Shown piece by piece: positions 7,577 to 14,821 of a stretch of 41,064 nt of DNA. The stretch is from Streptomyces griseus (GTDB taxonomy: Bacteria > Bdellovibrionota > Bdellovibrionia > Bdellovibrionales > Bdellovibrionaceae). The position numbers were made by a program, and so were the translations under genes. The stretch covers positions 1 to 41,064 of the forward strand of contig CALQIT020000018.1 of the NCBI GenBank assembly GCA_943330705.2. The letters run 5' to 3'. Below the pieces are notes generated by a model, which saw nothing but the letters and a program-made list of their open reading frames with translations, made no database searches and was not told the origin of the DNA. How positions within the stretch are numbered: the stretch's first letter is position 1; each line of letters opens with the position of its first letter.

Positions 7577-7639
7577 CTTGAACGCGATATTAAAGTTCAA
7601 GCCCCCTTCGGTAAATTGGGGAAGGGACTTGAGCTTTTT
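7577..7639 (+). ncRNA. attenuator-like structured RNA or sRNA with terminator
   Basis: Three segments, CTTGAAC (7577-7583), GTTCAAG (7595-7601) and CTTGAGC (7628-7634), can pair as 1:2 or 2:3. The 2:3 stem is extended by CCCTTC/GAAGGG and followed by five T, the form of an intrinsic terminator. This is the logic of an attenuator, but no plus-strand gene follows; the product may be a short RNA. The rest of the gap to the next gene (7640-7832) shows nothing else I can support. Confidence 0.45.
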
Positions 7640-7832
7640 AGAGAAATTTTCTAGTCCGCTAAGCTCGGCAAGAAGTTCTAGTCTCCTGCGATGGGTGAGC
7701 TGATTTTGTCTCGCGGTCGTCTTCAAATTTTATGAAAATAAATAAACTTCCTTCTGGCGAAATGTACAGTCATCCACCTTATAATTTGCTCAATGGCCAA
7801 ATTTTCGTTTCCCCAAAAGCCGCGATAGCGCC

Positions 7833-8048
7833 CTACTTTCGTTTCACCCGCCAAATTCCTTCGTTGCCCTCAGGCTCATGAAATTTAAAATCACAAATGT
7901 CCCATGAATTGTACAGACGCTTGTAATAAGTCTCATCTCCGATGATTTTTGCACGGCGAACCCTCTTCGCCGCGGTTTTTTTTGCAAACTTCCGCCATCG
8001 ACCCCCGTAACCCTGAGTCCAATACGGTTTTCGATATGATCTCGACAT
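7833..8048 (-). CDS. small basic conserved-type hypothetical protein
   Basis: 71-residue, strongly basic protein starting MSRSYRKPYWTQGYGG, with a lysine/arginine-rich centre (KFAKKTAAKRVRRAK) and a C-terminal NSWDICDFKF. Short SRSYKKPY-type proteins of this kind occur scattered in unrelated genomes, often near mobile DNA; I recall them only as uncharacterised. AAAGGAG six bases before the ATG strongly supports translation. Possibly nucleic-acid binding from its charge. Confidence 0.7.
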   Translation of the reverse strand: MSRSYRKPYWTQGYGGRWRKFAKKTAAKRVRRAKIIGDETYYKRLYNSWDICDFKFHEPEGNEGIWRVKRK

Positions 8049-8132
8049 TTGTAGCTCCTTTGTTAGCTACAATCTGCCGAGAACCTCCGTGTTAACTTTA
8101 TGATAACGCATATTTAATCTCCAAATAAATTA

Positions 8133-8501
8133 TTAGGCTGCCTTCAAATCAAATTCAATGTGCCCGTATTCGACAGTCGGAGTTTTCACTGACCTTCCAG
8201 CAACAGTTGAAGTCTTGATTGTGATCGCACCAACGGCTTCAAAAAACAAAATGAGCTTATTGAGATTGGACACATCCATATTTACTACCTTTGCGAGCTC
8301 ATAAACTGACTTTGGTTTGTGAGTTAAAATAGCCGATAAGATTCCCAAATTTGTTACGAATCGACCAAAATCCTTTTTGTTATCAAATGAAATTTCGAAG
8401 TGATCCGTCTTCAAACGACCCTTCCTGGCACTTTTTAAAGCCTTCTTAAAATCAGCAAGGGTTTCACCGGAAGATTTAATGGAAACGATTAATTTTTTCA
8501 T
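8133..8501 (-). CDS. winged-helix antitoxin-like regulator (TumA/HVO_A0114 type)
   Basis: 122-residue DNA-binding protein with a MarR-like winged helix at about 52-90 (NLGILSAILTHKPKSVYELA, then NMDVSNLNKLILFFEAVGAI). It matches the HVO_A0114-type regulators commonly encoded beside DUF6516/TumE proteins. It overlaps the upstream gene by an ATGA, giving translational coupling. Likely antitoxin and autorepressor. The family is known mainly from gene neighbourhoods, so the role is inferred. Confidence 0.75.
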   Translation of the reverse strand: MKKLIVSIKSSGETLADFKKALKSARKGRLKTDHFEISFDNKKDFGRFVTNLGILSAILTHKPKSVYELAKVVNMDVSNLNKLILFFEAVGAITIKTSTVAGRSVKTPTVEYGHIEFDLKAA

Positions 8502-8788
8502 AGCTTAACTCCTAATTCTTTAAGGACCCAGTTTTGGAAATCACCAATCAATTTTTCATCATTCTGATAGTCATAACTTAGTTCTCTTTCGTTAATGTGA
8601 ATATGAGGCCCTTTGGGGTGATGATTATCCATGAGAATAAAATGACCTGTCTTCAAATCCTTGCAGATCAACCCGTACTTAATTCCGTCTGGATACTTCA
8701 CCGATTTGCCCACCTCGTATATCGAAAGCTCGACAATATATCGCCCATGCAAATTATTTTTTACGTAGTATCTAAGATGGGCCTTCAT
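8498..8788 (-). CDS. TumE-family (DUF6516) toxin-like protein
   Basis: 96-residue protein with the DUF6516 hallmark DNHHPKGPHIHINERELSY at about residues 54-72, following a short beta sheet, and a C-terminal helix LIGDFQNWVLKEL. TumE proteins are reported as toxins of TumE-TumA systems; the histidine-rich motif suggests a catalytic or metal site. First gene of the pair, toxin before antitoxin, with a four-base overlap. No RBS is obvious. The region upstream has GTTATAAC and a TTTACA/TATAAC pair at poor (15-base) spacing. Confidence 0.78.
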   Translation of the reverse strand: MKAHLRYYVKNNLHGRYIVELSIYEVGKSVKYPDGIKYGLICKDLKTGHFILMDNHHPKGPHIHINERELSYDYQNDEKLIGDFQNWVLKELGVKL

Positions 8789-8832
8789 AGGGGTATGTTA
8801 TAACCAATATGGGTAATTGTAAACCATTAATG

Positions 8833-8867
8833 CTGGAGAACGGTTCTCCAGAAGGGGAACCGTTCTC
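8833..8867 (+). repeat. GGAGAAC half-site cluster, unit 3
   Basis: CTGGAGAAC-G-GTTCTCCAG is a perfect 19-bp palindrome (8833-8851). It is followed by a looser pair, GGGGAAC and GTTCTC. Third of three clusters with this heptamer in the islet. Confidence 0.75.
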
Positions 8868-8929
8868 TGTCAAGATCAAAAACAATAACTCTTTCAACCA
8901 CTTAGATTAAACCACTTTCTCCAAAAGGG

Positions 8930-8959
8930 CGGTTCGAAGTCGACCGCCAGGGGGCACCA
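8930..8959 (+). repeat. CCA-ended motif, copy D (unit 3)
   Basis: CGGTTCGAAGTCGACCGCC is followed by AGGGGGCACCA. Here GGCGG and CCGCC can pair around the loop, so the end imitates a tRNA T arm and acceptor with a four-base insertion (TCGA). It runs directly into the right direct repeat, exactly as the real tRNA-Leu 3' end does on the left. Confidence 0.75.
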
Positions 8960-9107
8960 ACTGTCTTTTCAAGTATTTAGCTTACCAACCCCAAGCAGAC
9001 GCAGCCTGGCAGACTTGATATTTCAGTTCAATTTTTCAAGTCTGATCGGCTGTTCAAAGCGGTGTTTTTTCTGTTCATTCAACTAGTTCTCGCAACCGCC
9101 CTCGACA
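8952..9107 (+). repeat. right direct repeat of the tRNA-Leu islet
   Basis: Second copy of the segment that follows tRNA-Leu, starting GGGCACCA, then CTGTCTTTTCAAGTATTTA, and ending abruptly at CGCCCTCGACA. Relative to the left copy it has substitutions and lacks about 45 internal bases. Confidence 0.75.
9023..9107 (-). pseudogene. decayed 3' fragment of the 72-residue small gene
   Basis: The minus strand reads CRGRLRELVE and then a stop and frame changes, where the intact gene near tRNA-Leu reads CRGRLRKLIDEQKKD. The end matches down to the stop region. No start or 5' half is present. A non-functional remnant carried by the right repeat. Confidence 0.65.
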
Positions 9108-9159
9108 CTCCACAGAAGTGCCAGGAGTTCGGTATCAATAGCCAGCATTAGGCCGGCAA

Positions 9160-9336
9160 TTATTTTTCAATTAACTTTTTGAAAAGCTGAGCCATCTCTT
9201 CTTTTGACTTTTTCCGCTTAGCCACATCCAATGCCGCGCGCCTATTCCCGTCAACAAGAGCCACGACAACTTGAAAAACTGATCGATTCTTTTCGTCAAA
9301 ATAAATATTGGAGAAATTAAAATAAGCGGGCTGCAT
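9160..9336 (-). CDS. possible 58-residue ORF, likely a gene remnant
   Basis: Open frame from an ATG to a stop, reading NFSNIYFDEKNRSVFQVVVA, then LVDGNRRAALDVAKRKKSKE and a helical end. The composition looks like real protein. However, the ATG sits inside the strong terminator hairpin of the neighbouring gene, so it is more likely the 3' end of a former gene than an active one. No RBS and no recognised family. Confidence 0.35.
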   Translation of the reverse strand: MQPAYFNFSNIYFDEKNRSVFQVVVALVDGNRRAALDVAKRKKSKEEMAQLFKKLIEK

Positions 9337-9353
9337 TCCGCAGCCCGCTTATT
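9321..9353 (-). terminator. intrinsic terminator of the lipoprotein gene
   Basis: A perfect 14-bp stem (AATAAGCGGGCTGC and its complement) with a 5-base loop is followed on the minus strand by TTTTAATTTC. It lies about 30 bases after the lipoprotein stop. Confidence 0.85.
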
Positions 9354-9384
9354 ATCAAAGTTAATGAAGAAAGGGAATATTGAA

Positions 9385-10071
9385 TTAAATACTTTTGAGC
9401 TGTTCGCAGATCTTTTGGTCGTAAGCGGCTTTCTTTTCTTTGCTCATTTTTCCTGGCTGACTGAACATATTACCAAAGGTGACATCGTTTGATGAATCAT
9501 CGAATCCCGGACTGTAGCCACCATCTGGGTTTGTAGGCAAAGGGATCACTTGCTGTTTTGCGATCCTTTCCACAGCTGCAAAGGGAAGAATGAGATCTGC
9601 GAGATAGTAGATTCCATATTTCTGAAAGTTTTCTTGCTGTTGCATTGATGGTTCACTTGATACCCAAGACCAACCTTCGCTCGAGTCTTCGGATACTTTG
9701 GGAAGATGAATGCCAGCCTCGGTCAGAAACTCTTCTCCAGAGACGGGTTCTCCTTGAGCTTGGCATTTTGCTTTGGAGCTTTTAACGAAAAGTTTGATCA
9801 GATGAACCATTCTTGCAAGCTGGTTGTCGCTAGTTACATTGCCGCCGCCATCGACGATAGGGCCACTGTTGCCAGCTGCGGATCCTGAGGCTGCTACTGA
9901 TGGACCTTTTCCCGCTGGCGCAGGGGCAAGAGTTGCGCCAGGAGCCGGAGCATTTACCTTGGGGGCGGTGCCACCCACGGTCGGTTGAACGTCGCCGTCT
10001 TTTTTGCAGGCGATGACAGTCAGTAGACTGAGGGCAATAGTAAGGTTGGTTAATGCGCTTGTGATTTTCAT
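9385..10071 (-). CDS. lipoprotein, hypothetical
   Basis: 228-residue predicted lipoprotein. Signal peptide with lipobox VIAC (cysteine 22), followed by KKDGD, then a Pro/Ala/Gly-rich linker (about 30-75) typical of surface-exposed tethers, and a mostly helical acidic domain. AGGGAG is five bases before the ATG. It is transcribed divergently from a TIGR02147 regulator, and such regulators in Bdellovibrio-like genomes often sit beside secreted or lipoprotein genes, so it may be their target. Function unknown. Confidence 0.75.
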   Translation of the reverse strand: MKITSALTNLTIALSLLTVIACKKDGDVQPTVGGTAPKVNAPAPGATLAPAPAGKGPSVAASGSAAGNSGPIVDGGGNVTSDNQLARMVHLIKLFVKSSKAKCQAQGEPVSGEEFLTEAGIHLPKVSEDSSEGWSWVSSEPSMQQQENFQKYGIYYLADLILPFAAVERIAKQQVIPLPTNPDGGYSPGFDDSSNDVTFGNMFSQPGKMSKEKKAAYDQKICEQLKSI

Positions 10072-10248
10072 ATGTTCTCCCTAGTGGTTATGCAAATCCG
10101 GACCCTCGCCAGGATTCGTAAAGCTGATCCTGTGATCTGCTCACTGTCTAGGCGACCGATCAGGGACCAAAATGGGCCCTGGGTGGAGGTTTGCGGTTTC
10201 GTTTTCGTCTGAAAGAGAATCTATACGCAATGCGCTATTAGGGATAGA

Positions 10249-10299
10249 TTTACTTAATTATATTATAAATAGATAATTTATTTTAAAATAAATTATCTA
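10249..10299 (+). promoter_or_regulatory. promoter with 30-bp perfect palindrome
   Basis: TTTACT and GATAAT lie 17 bases apart. A perfect 30-bp AT-only-core palindrome (half TAGATAATTTATTTT) covers the -10 box and predicted start at 10270-10299, 15 bases before the regulator ATG. Likely autoregulatory operator, possibly shared with the divergent lipoprotein gene. Confidence 0.65.
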
Positions 10300-10314
10300 A
10301 TGTAAGTATATATT

Positions 10315-11133
10315 ATGAATGATAAAAAACGACTATACGATTTTTGTAATTACAAGCCTTATTTGCTCTTTCTTGCGAAAAATAGCAGCGAAAAGCGAGG
10401 CTATAAGAGTCGGCTGGCAAAGGCTATTGGCTGCCAGTCGGCCTACCTTTCTCAGGTCCTGCACGGCAATCCCGATTTGACCCTCGAGCAAGCAGAAAAC
10501 GCCAATCAATTTCTGCATCACACTCCACAGGAGTCCCGTTTCTTTATTTTTCTGGTGTTGAAAGAGCGCTCTGGGACGGTGGCCCTGCGTCGGCAGTTTC
10601 AGCTTCAGATCGAGGAGATTCAGGCCCAAATGACCGAGGTCTCAGCCCGCCTGGCGCAGCAGACAACTTTGTCGCCAGAGGATCAGGCGATTTACTACAG
10701 CTCGTGGATCTTTGCGGCCATTCATTTGGCGGTCAGCATCCCGCGCTTGCAAACACAAGAGCAAATTGCGGAAGAGCTGAACCTGCCACTACAAACAGTC
10801 AGTCAGGCTTTCGATTTTCTGCAAAGGCGGGGGCTTGTCGTACGCGAGCAAGGTCGATTCAAGTTTGGCCCATCCAGGATTTTCTTAGGAAAGGATTCTC
10901 CCCATTTGCCAAAGCATCATTTGAATTGGCGCCTGCAAGCCATTGATAGCTTGGATCGAATTCAAGACACCGATCTGCACTACTCTTCGGTGTTTACGTT
11001 GTCGAAAGAAGACGTGATTTTGCTAAAGGGAAAATTTTTAGAATTTATCAAAGATAATCTGAAAGTGATTCAAGCGTCCAAAGAAGAATCACTATACAGC
11101 TTCAATATGGATTTTTTTGGCGTGAGTAAATAG
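10315..11133 (+). CDS. TIGR02147/DUF4423-family transcriptional regulator
   Basis: 272-residue regulator of the TIGR02147 family, which is abundant in Bdellovibrio and Fibrobacter. N-terminal HTH of lambda-repressor type at about 27-60 (KSRLAKAIGCQSAYLSQVLH). The DUF4423 domain follows, with YYSSWIFAAIHLAVSIP and a winged helix at about 155-185 (QIAEELNLPLQTVSQAFDFL, then QRRGLVV). The C-terminus ends NMDFFGVSK, where the family commonly ends with a short aromatic motif. The start lacks a Shine-Dalgarno site. A 30-bp palindrome sits directly upstream. Divergent lipoprotein gene as likely target. Confidence 0.88.
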   Translation: MNDKKRLYDFCNYKPYLLFLAKNSSEKRGYKSRLAKAIGCQSAYLSQVLHGNPDLTLEQAENANQFLHHTPQESRFFIFLVLKERSGTVALRRQFQLQIEEIQAQMTEVSARLAQQTTLSPEDQAIYYSSWIFAAIHLAVSIPRLQTQEQIAEELNLPLQTVSQAFDFLQRRGLVVREQGRFKFGPSRIFLGKDSPHLPKHHLNWRLQAIDSLDRIQDTDLHYSSVFTLSKEDVILLKGKFLEFIKDNLKVIQASKEESLYSFNMDFFGVSK

Positions 11134-11274
11134 ATTTGCGGGCCCCGCCAAATCTTGGGTTACGGACAACAACGACTGAGTTTCTCAGTAACAGTAAGGC
11201 TAGCACAGTAAGGCTGACATCTGGAAAACGATTTTTTGTTGACTGTGATGATTTGAAAGCGAGAGCATCAGTTT

Positions 11275-11763
11275 ATGAAAAGACTAATCTACACTATTCT
11301 CATTCTATTCAGCCTCAATTCTGCTGCGCAAAATTCTTATGTTGGAACCTGGTCCGGATCTGGACAAGTCAGTCTTGAAAATCCAGGTCAGTTGCCCGAG
11401 ATTTCTGATTGCCAAGAACTCTTTATGACGGTTGATCAGACTGCGGATTTGCTAAAGATCCATTCTGCAGGAAGAGTCTGTGATGGCAAAAGTGAAGTCT
11501 TGTATTTACCGGAAGTCACAATGACCAAAAAGACCGGCCATTGGCGATCTGCTGACCCTGATGAAAATTGGTCGCTTGATGGCGATCCTTCAAGCGAATC
11601 TTTTCGCTTGTCGAGAACTTCTTCTGACTGGACCGATGAGCTAACTTTTGAAAAGGTCACTGGGGTAGACTCCCTTCGCTATCAATGGATGATGACCAAG
11701 GCTGGGGCATCATGGCGCAATTACACTCGCGGCCAACTTAAACGCCTACACCGGCCGAAGTGA
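11275..11763 (+). CDS. secreted hypothetical protein
   Basis: 162-residue protein with a clear signal peptide (MKRLIYTILILFSLNSAAQ, cleavage near AAQ-N). The mature part starts SYVGTWSGSGQVSL, with GTW and alternating polar/hydrophobic strands, as in small beta-barrel or lipocalin-like folds. Two cysteines (SDCQEL and GRVCDG) could form a disulphide. The start is preceded by GAGAG. Separate from its neighbours by more than 100 bases on each side. No named family. Confidence 0.65.
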   Translation: MKRLIYTILILFSLNSAAQNSYVGTWSGSGQVSLENPGQLPEISDCQELFMTVDQTADLLKIHSAGRVCDGKSEVLYLPEVTMTKKTGHWRSADPDENWSLDGDPSSESFRLSRTSSDWTDELTFEKVTGVDSLRYQWMMTKAGASWRNYTRGQLKRLHRPK

Positions 11764-11943
11764 CGTGGACTCACCGTTAGCCCACGTTTGCCCTAACGGA
11801 GCAGACACTATGAAAAAGATGAATGCTAAAGGGTAAGTTTTAGATTGCATCTGGTAAAGTCATAGGATTGGTTTTGTGGGAAATCGGTAATCTCTTGGCA
11901 AAGCGTAGCGGCTTAGCGTATACGCTTCCTATGGGTATGAACG

Positions 11944-12192
11944 ATGAACAATAATGACATTTTTAAAAAGCTTCGCGTTGCGCTGTCTTTCAAAGACACG
12001 GATATCATTGAGTGCCTGGATCTTGTCGGCTATCAAATTTCAAAAACGGAACTATCCGCAATTTTTCGCACAGAGGACCATCCTAACTATAAAGAATGTG
12101 GCGACCAGCTTCTGAGAAATTTCTTGAACGGATTAATTATTAAAAATCGCGGTCCCATGCCCGCCAAATCAGAAAAACCAAAAGGCGAATAG
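11944..12192 (+). CDS. DUF1456 (YehS-like) protein, single-domain
   Basis: 82-residue protein with one DUF1456 unit: NNDIFKKLRVALSFKDTDII, then GYQISKTELSAIFRTEDHP and LLRNFLNGLIIKNRGP. E. coli YehS carries two such units in about 156 residues, so this is a half-length form, complete as a domain. Function in the family is unknown. The stop lies 13 bases from the convergent nuclease-like gene, with no terminator between. Upstream (11764-11943) there is only an 8-codon ATG-to-stop frame and short dyads. Confidence 0.82.
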   Translation: MNNNDIFKKLRVALSFKDTDIIECLDLVGYQISKTELSAIFRTEDHPNYKECGDQLLRNFLNGLIIKNRGPMPAKSEKPKGE

Positions 12193-12205
12193 AGCGGCTC
12201 TCGCT

Positions 12206-13297
12206 TCAAAGAAGCAAATCCGCGGCCCATGCAGCTCGTCGAGGGAGGGGGATCTTCTTCATCTCGTGGATCCACTTTCGCGAGCGCGCCTGCAGCTGAT
12301 GAAGCTGCTTTGCGCAATTCTCAGAGTTAAGGTCAGCTTTTGTGAATTCGAGTTCTAGAAGCAAGCCCAAGTGATCCGAGACCGGAAGTCCTTCGGCAGT
12401 TGGCTCAGTAAAGATCATTGCGGCTTGACGGAGGTGAACTTGGTCTTCCAGCCAACCAGAGACTAAATAGGCGTAGTCAAGTCGTTCAAAAGTTGATGGA
12501 TAGGTGATCGGTGGATTTCCTGAAAAAAATTGCGCAAATAAATCCGTGTATTGACCAGCACTATGAATAGAGCTGCCGTTAATAATTCGCACGCTGGGAT
12601 CGGTGGGATTTGCATTCATGTCACCGAAAAGAAAAGTTGGGACACAGCTTTTTTGCCCAGAAATGTACTCGGCAATGGCCAGGGTTTGTGCCAGGCGTTT
12701 TCCTTCGGCGATGACAAAGCTTTTGTTTTCCTCTGTGTGCTTGAGGTGAGTATTGTAAATAATCACTGGGCCAATTTGCGGATGCTCGATAGTAAGCTTT
12801 TGTACAAAACGTTGTTCGAAAATCACGAATGCACTGTGTGGAAGTTTTTTTCTTTCCGCGTGCAGAATTGGAAACCGGGAAAGGACAGCCAGGCCTTCTG
12901 CAAAAACCGGAACCAGTCCGTCAGAAAAGCGTGACACATAGTTCATGCCCAAAGCCTTTGCGATGGTTTGCGCAGAATTTCGCCGCCCCTTGATCAAGCT
13001 TTGGGAAACTTCTTGCAAAGTAATGATGTCGGGCTGGATGTTCTTTAGGGTTTTTATCACATGCTGCAGGCGGTTTTTGAATTGCAATTCTCGATTTTTA
13101 ACCAGCACAAAGTCATGGTCTAAATTGAAACTAACTATCCGCAAGCGCTGTTCGCCGGAATTCAGATTTGCCTGCTCGTCCGCACGAGCGACACCCAAAT
13201 CGAAAAACAACAAAGTGGCCGCAGCCAGCATCGTTGGTAAAATCACTGGTAATAGCACCTGAAAAATCATTCTGCGAGGTTGCGTAGCGATCCTCAT
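12206..13297 (-). CDS. endonuclease/exonuclease/phosphatase-family protein, exported
   Basis: 363-residue metal-dependent phosphoesterase fold. Hydrophobic N-terminus (about 11-33) then VARADE, consistent with export. EEP motifs: SFNLD (N58), LQEV (E96), NTHL (N182, H184), GDMN (D226, N228), RLDY (D274) and SDH (D308, H309). All expected metal and catalytic residues are present. Substrate could be DNA, RNA or a phospholipid head group. The start overlaps the stop of the upstream subtilase gene by four bases, so the two are made from one message; a degradative secreted pair is plausible. Confidence 0.85.
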   Translation of the reverse strand: MRIATQPRRMIFQVLLPVILPTMLAAATLLFFDLGVARADEQANLNSGEQRLRIVSFNLDHDFVLVKNRELQFKNRLQHVIKTLKNIQPDIITLQEVSQSLIKGRRNSAQTIAKALGMNYVSRFSDGLVPVFAEGLAVLSRFPILHAERKKLPHSAFVIFEQRFVQKLTIEHPQIGPVIIYNTHLKHTEENKSFVIAEGKRLAQTLAIAEYISGQKSCVPTFLFGDMNANPTDPSVRIINGSSIHSAGQYTDLFAQFFSGNPPITYPSTFERLDYAYLVSGWLEDQVHLRQAAMIFTEPTAEGLPVSDHLGLLLELEFTKADLNSENCAKQLHQLQARSRKWIHEMKKIPLPRRAAWAADLLL

Positions 13298-14619
13298 TTT
13301 TTTAACAAGACCTTTAAGTCTGAATCTTCGTCGCTAGTGTTTTTTATGTTTAACGCAGGGGCAATGACTGCGGTTACAAGGATGGCGTCTTTCACTTCTT
13401 GTGCGGTTTTGTTTGGATAAGCCGTCCAATAGGCGGCCGCAGCTCTTGCCATTGATGCTGACGCTGTTGACCGTCCATCCCAAGGAATGTTGAATCCAGC
13501 AAAAGCAACGGCTTTGTCGCGATCGGCGTCGCCATTCAGATCGGAAAGCTCTTCCGGGTAAATGGTGTTGTCCGGCAAAGAATTGCTAGCCTCAAAGTTC
13601 TTGCCAAGTTCTAGGCGGCCACTTTCCGCAGCTGTGACAAAAAGAACATTCTTGCTTGCAGCGAACTTGAGGACCTCTTGTAACGCTTGATTTTGATAAA
13701 TTTTATTGTGAACTCCTTTGCTGCCCCAGGAGCTACTTAGGATTTTTGCGCCGTTATCGATTGCGTATTTAATGGCCTTGATCGCAGCAGCAGTTGTGCC
13801 TTCGCCTTTTTCATTCAAAAAACGCAATACCATGATTTGAATTTTCGGGGCCTCAGCGGCAAATTTAGAAATATTTTTTCCATTGCCGAGGACGGTGGCG
13901 GCGCAATAGGTTCCGTGGCCTGGATTTCCACCCCGGAGCAAAAGTTGCGAAGGAGTCATGCTGAAATCAAAAGGCAAACTGTCGTGTGCCGAAAAATCCC
14001 AACCAATGACATCATCGATGAAGCCATTCTCGTCGTCATCAATTCCATTTTCAGCTTTTTCGCGACCACTAGAATCCAAACCGGATTCTCCGGGGTTGCG
14101 CCACAAGTTCGGCAGAAATTTTTCGTCGGTGTAGTCAATGCCGGTATCAAGAACCGCAACAATTAGTCCGTTCTCTTTAGGCAGAGGCAAGTTTGGTCCA
14201 GTTCTATACAGGCTACCGATTGAAATTCTTGGATTATCTAGTGGCTTTGTCGAATTTGGAATTCGATGAGTTCGCATGAAGGCCGAGCGACGCAGTGCAT
14301 CTTCAATCTCATAGCTGGCTAAGAGGCCCAGCTTGAAGTTTGGTTGAATGGCTTCGATGGCGTCACTTTCAGAAAGTCGTTGTAAATCCTCTAATTTTTT
14401 AGTTTTCAGACGAATCCACGAGCCAAAAAGCACCTCTAGGCTGGCTCCAGAATTTTTTACGCCATTAAAGAATATCGACCGCTGAGTAAGCCCAGGAGCC
14501 AGCCTGATCAATACATCTGCACCCGAAGATTTCTGCGTCGCCTGTGCAAATGGAGCAAGAACAAGAAGAGAGATGAAAAAGCAATTGCGCAAAGTTTTCC
14601 CCCAAAAGCTGAAAAACAA
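13294..14619 (-). CDS. subtilase (S8) with divergent active-site motifs, secreted
   Basis: 441-residue subtilisin-like protein. Signal-like N-terminus (about 11-28), an I9-like prodomain (about 34-98), then the catalytic domain. Asp158 lies in VAVLDTGID, His235 in GHGTYCA and Ser389 in ASASMAR. Two motifs depart from the family: the serine box lacks the usual GTSMAxP form, and the oxyanion position reads VTAAESG where AAGN is expected. A calcium-like acidic stretch (NGIDDDENGFIDD, 191-203) is kept. The start codon is TTG; no ATG is available before residue 115. First gene of an operon with the EEP protein. Confidence 0.85.
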   Translation of the reverse strand: MFFSFWGKTLRNCFFISLLVLAPFAQATQKSSGADVLIRLAPGLTQRSIFFNGVKNSGASLEVLFGSWIRLKTKKLEDLQRLSESDAIEAIQPNFKLGLLASYEIEDALRRSAFMRTHRIPNSTKPLDNPRISIGSLYRTGPNLPLPKENGLIVAVLDTGIDYTDEKFLPNLWRNPGESGLDSSGREKAENGIDDDENGFIDDVIGWDFSAHDSLPFDFSMTPSQLLLRGGNPGHGTYCAATVLGNGKNISKFAAEAPKIQIMVLRFLNEKGEGTTAAAIKAIKYAIDNGAKILSSSWGSKGVHNKIYQNQALQEVLKFAASKNVLFVTAAESGRLELGKNFEASNSLPDNTIYPEELSDLNGDADRDKAVAFAGFNIPWDGRSTASASMARAAAAYWTAYPNKTAQEVKDAILVTAVIAPALNIKNTSDEDSDLKVLLKK

Positions 14620-14821
14620 ACTGACGATTCAAAGGGTGGTCTTCAGTAAAATCTTAGAAAAAATCTTTGTTATTGGGCAAAGGCTATCTGTCGGGTGGCA
14701 CTATAAGCTGGCCTTTTTTGTTGGATTGCTCGATCTAGGTCTAGTTTCAGCTTTGCGGGAAGGATCAAATGCTATAATCCTCAGCATGAAATCAGTTAGA
14801 AAAACAAGTATTTGTGGTCTT

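Noticed and set aside
6383-8959. Integron attC sites
   Set aside because: The half-sites are GGAGAAC/GTTCTCC, not the RYYYAAC and GTTRRRY pattern, and no integron integrase is present. A cassette-like role is kept as hypothesis only.
11810-11836. Eight-codon ATG-to-stop frame
   Set aside because: Too short to support; no leader-peptide features such as codon runs.
12551-12934. 127-residue frame opposite the EEP-family gene
   Set aside because: Fully inside a well-supported gene on the other strand; no independent evidence.
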